Assembly (NCBI GenBank): GCA_035465695.1
Contig: DATIVR010000147.1
Coordinates: 1 to 10,594 of the forward strand
Source of the DNA: DASUBN01 sp035465695
GTDB lineage: Bacteria; Pseudomonadota; Gammaproteobacteria; Natronospirales; REEB76
Reading direction: 5' to 3'
DNA length: 10,594 nucleotides
Part shown: positions 9,236-10,594 of the stretch, piece after piece
Numbering within the stretch: the first letter of the stretch is position 1
Layout: each line of letters begins with the position of its first letter
Notes under the pieces: model-generated
Database searches by the model: none
What the model was told of the DNA's origin: nothing
Seen by the model: the letters and a program-made list of their open reading frames with translations, nothing else
Translations under genes and position numbers: made by a program

Positions 9236-9450
9236 CCGCAACCTCCGCCGGCGAAGCCACGGCCTCCGCTGATGTCCTCCTTGGAGAAATAGATGTGGTC
9301 GTCGAAGGCCAGCGTCATGGGGTCGCAGTTCAGGGCCATCTCGGGCTTGGCGAGAGCGCCGCGCTGCCAGGGTTTGACGCCGAGGCTGGAACAGCCGCTG
9401 AGCAGGGCCGCCAACACGGCCAAGGACATCAATAGACAGGACAATCTCAT
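9226..9450 (-). CDS. DUF4266 small lipoprotein with C-terminal Gly-Cys-Gly-Cys-Asn
   Basis: The 74-residue product has a lipoprotein signal with lipobox Leu-Ser-Gly-Cys20, so the mature protein is only 55 residues and membrane-anchored. The body carries Val-Lys-Pro-Trp-Gln-Arg-Gly-x-Leu-Ala-Lys-Pro-Glu-Met and Asp-Asp-His-Ile-Tyr-Phe-Ser-Lys-Glu, features I recognise from DUF4266. It ends in a glycine-rich tail with Cys71 and Cys73 (Gly-Gly-Gly-Cys-Gly-Cys-Asn). An additional Cys42 lies mid-protein. Function is unknown. The paired cysteines could bind a metal or be the target of the thioredoxin-like protein encoded just upstream; both are guesses. A good ribosome binding site (GGAGG, 8 nt spacer) precedes ATG 9450. 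The bases encoding the tail also form the ribosome binding site and start of the DUF3570 gene. Confidence 0.88.
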   Translation of the reverse strand: MRLSCLLMSLAVLAALLSGCSSLGVKPWQRGALAKPEMALNCDPMTLAFDDHIYFSKEDISGGRGFAGGGCGCN

Positions 9451-9475
9451 GGGATGGCCCTCCAGTGCATGCGTG

Positions 9476-9931
9476 TCACTTGTGCAAGAGCTCTACCAGC
9501 TCAGCCTCGTATTTCTGGGGTGAATCGTCGAAGAAGCCTTGATGTTTCTTCACCACCTGGCCGTCACGGCCGATGATGAAGGAACTCGGCATGCCGATGA
9601 TCTGGTACTGCTCGGCGAGCTTGCCTTGCGGGTCATACACGATGGTGAAATCCGCCGGCGTCTGGTGCAGGAATTTCTCGGCATCGGCCTGCTGCTCATC
9701 CAGGTTGACGGCCACGATCACCAGACCATCCGCGCCGTACTTCTTCTGCATGTCGTTCATCCAGGGAAACGAATGCCGGCAGGGCTTGCACCAGGAAGCC
9801 CAGAAGTCGAGATAAACGATCTTGCCGTGGTATTGGTCGAGGTTGAGTGTGGGCGCCGCCGCGGAGGCAGGCGCAAGCAAGGACAGACCGACAAGGGCTG
9901 CCGAGAACAGCAACGCGGTACGCGATGACAT
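9476..9931 (-). CDS. Periplasmic TlpA/ResA-like thioredoxin-fold protein
   Basis: A thiol:disulfide oxidoreductase, most likely a reductase in the periplasm. Of 151 residues, 1-25 form a signal peptide (hydrophobic core, Ala-Ser-Ala before the cut) with no lipobox Cys. The mature protein is a single thioredoxin domain with active site Trp47-Cys48-Lys49-Pro50-Cys51 and cis-proline Gly-Met-Pro115. The insert after the first helix and the Phe-Phe-Asp-Asp C-terminal strand fit the TlpA/ResA group. Enzymes of this group keep cysteines of cytochrome c, copper sites or other envelope proteins reduced. Here the natural candidate partner is the Cys-Gly-Cys tail of the lipoprotein encoded 25 nt downstream. 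It is the first gene of the four-gene operon, with GAGGA 6 nt before ATG 9931. Confidence 0.92.
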   Translation of the reverse strand: MSSRTALLFSAALVGLSLLAPASAAAPTLNLDQYHGKIVYLDFWASWCKPCRHSFPWMNDMQKKYGADGLVIVAVNLDEQQADAEKFLHQTPADFTIVYDPQGKLAEQYQIIGMPSSFIIGRDGQVVKKHQGFFDDSPQKYEAELVELLHK

Positions 9932-9995
9932 CTTGATTCCTCACGCTGAGTTGGCCCCATCCCACCCCTGGCCATCTCCGAATTCATATTAGGGC

Positions 9996-10021
9996 AATTA
10001 CATATATGACGCGATGTAATT
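9996..10021. promoter_or_regulatory. Operator-like inverted repeat upstream of the TlpA-like gene
   Basis: AATTACAT (9996-10003) and ATGTAATT (10014-10021) form a perfect 8-bp inverted repeat with a 10-nt spacer. It lies about 65 bp ahead of the TlpA-like start and overlaps where the -35 would be for a minus-strand -10 TAATAT at 9986-9991. That position fits a repressor or class II activator site. I do not recognise the regulator. Confidence 0.5.
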
Positions 10022-10072
10022 TTGGGAAATATTTACAACCGCGGCGACAAGACCCCGCGCCGCCGCCATTGG

Positions 10073-10088
10073 TACTAGACCCCTAGTA
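10073..10088. promoter_or_regulatory. Short palindrome TACTAG-ACCC-CTAGTA
   Basis: TACTAG (10073-10078) and CTAGTA (10083-10088) are perfect inverted repeats separated by four bases. CTAG is rare in most proteobacterial DNA, so two copies ten bases apart are notable. It may be a regulator-binding site; the protein is not identifiable from sequence. Confidence 0.4.
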
Positions 10089-10123
10089 GATTCGCGGCCT
10101 CCGGAGGTGGTGACGCCGGACAA

Positions 10124-10139
10124 TGTGAGTTCCATCACA
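10124..10139. promoter_or_regulatory. CRP/Vfr/Clp-type binding site
   Basis: TGTGA (10124-10128), six bases, TCACA (10135-10139) matches the CRP-family consensus half-sites exactly and with the correct spacing. It sits about 145 bp upstream of the possible minus-strand -10 at 9986-9991 and 36 bp before the short ORF on the plus strand. Which promoter it serves, if any, is open. CRP homologues such as Vfr and Clp bind similar sequences. Confidence 0.55.
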
Positions 10140-10174
10140 GTGACGAGGAAGCATCCGGAGGGGGAGTAAATGCG

Positions 10175-10249
10175 ATGGATTCCCATCTACTGCTGCGCAG
10201 GCGGGTCGTCTCCGATGACGTCCGGGATGCAGGGTGGCCTGAGGGGTGA
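10175..10249 (+). CDS. Possible 24-residue small ORF with strong ribosome binding site
   Basis: ATG 10175 follows a purine-rich GGAGGGGGAG (10157-10166) at an 8-nt spacing, the best ribosome binding site in the window, and runs to TGA 10247-10249. The peptide begins Met-Asp-Ser-His-Leu-Leu-Leu-Arg-Arg-Arg-Val-Val and has no match I recognise. It may be a leader peptide, the start of a decayed gene, or chance. A competing ATG at 10170 opens a longer frame of unlikely composition. The stop falls inside the hairpin at 10228-10282. Confidence 0.3.
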   Translation: MDSHLLLRRRVVSDDVRDAGWPEG

Positions 10250-10282
10250 CACCTCCTTCTCTAGGCTCGCCTTCAGGCTGCA
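10228..10282. other. Imperfect hairpin
   Basis: TGCA (10228-10231) pairs with TGCA (10279-10282), and GCCTGAGG (10237-10244) pairs with CCTTCAGGC (10270-10278) apart from one bulged T. The two helices are separated by five unpaired bases on the 5' side only. The loop is about 25 nt and no T-tract follows. It may be a structured leader or small RNA element; it does not match a riboswitch class I know. Confidence 0.3.
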
Positions 10283-10534
10283 CTCAGGAGGATGGATTTC
10301 GGCATGCCGATTCGCGCAGCGGAGCCGGCGCTTGGCGGTTTCGCGCTGCAGCGCCTCCACTCCGATGGGACAAGGTCACGAAGGCCCCGAACCAAACCCT
10401 AATCTCACCGAGTACAATGCGCGACACACGCGCCGACGCTCGATCGGTCGGAACCGGGGTGAACGCGACCACGGACGCGCGGCAGGACATCAGACGGGTC
10501 ACCGCATCAGGTCGGTTCACTGAATCAACAGCAA

Positions 10535-10594
<60 letters not shown>

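Larger units (their letters stand above)
9932..10534. other. Non-coding region with palindromic sites, upstream of the redox operon
   Basis: No convincing long gene is present in these 603 bp. The 117-codon plus frame from 10170 has an unlikely composition (many Arg, Ser, Gly, His; no recognisable motif) and I treat it as chance. The stretch 9980-10040 is AT-rich in an otherwise GC-rich region and carries a possible -10 TAATAT on the minus strand (9986-9991) for the redox operon. Three perfect dyads, one short ORF and one hairpin are listed separately. A TACAAT at 10415-10420 is a possible -10 for the tRNA, but there is no good -35. Confidence 0.5.

Noticed and set aside
10170..10523. A 117-codon plus-strand frame after the CRP-type site
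   Set aside because: A good Shine-Dalgarno is present, but the product is Arg/Ser/Gly/His-rich without motifs, and the spacing favours ATG 10175 in another frame. It may be a shadow or a decayed gene.
9932..10534. CRISPR array or tandem repeat
   Set aside because: No regularly spaced direct repeats were found; the dyads are unrelated to each other.

Overview
The window is high-GC DNA from a gammaproteobacterium. The evidence is the gene order yqeY, dnaG, rpoD (the macromolecular-synthesis operon, whose first gene rpsU would lie just upstream), a gammaproteobacterial-type primase and sigma-70, and a CAT-anticodon tRNA further downstream. I cannot fix the order or genus from sequence alone.

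Layout. Positions 1-419 hold the end of a YqeY/GatB-like gene. Positions 431-727 hold a shrunken remnant of an acyltransferase-3 gene that has lost its middle and ends exactly against the dnaG start codon. dnaG (728-2488) is followed by a 101-nt leader with three small hairpins, then rpoD (2590-4542) and its double-hairpin terminator. A complete membrane O-acyltransferase with an SGNH domain follows (4668-6656). It is bracketed by direct repeats: the last ~200 bp of rpoD plus terminator recur, decayed, at 6746-6947.

A four-gene operon on the minus strand reads from 9931 to 6952. Its order is a periplasmic TlpA-like thioredoxin, a small DUF4266 lipoprotein ending in Gly-Gly-Gly-Cys-Gly-Cys-Asn, a DUF3570 beta-barrel-type protein, and an ApbE-family FAD:protein FMN transferase. 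The genes are tightly packed, with two overlaps. The DUF3570 protein carries Asp-Thr-Leu-Ser-Gly-Ala-Thr, which fits the acceptor motif used by ApbE enzymes to attach FMN to NqrC/RnfG-type proteins. The set may therefore be an envelope redox module with a flavinylated barrel, a thiol partner and a lipoprotein. This is inference, and the ApbE has two features (no visible signal peptide; Gly where a metal-binding Asp is expected) that complicate it.

The 600 bp from 9932 to 10534 contain no convincing long gene. They hold three perfect palindromic operator-like sites, one matching the CRP/Vfr/Clp consensus half-sites exactly, a possible 24-codon ORF with a strong Shine-Dalgarno, and a hairpin. 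The window ends inside a tRNA with anticodon CAT. In related bacteria a tRNA often lies soon after rpoD, so the acyltransferase and the redox operon look like accessory DNA lodged between rpoD and the tRNA.
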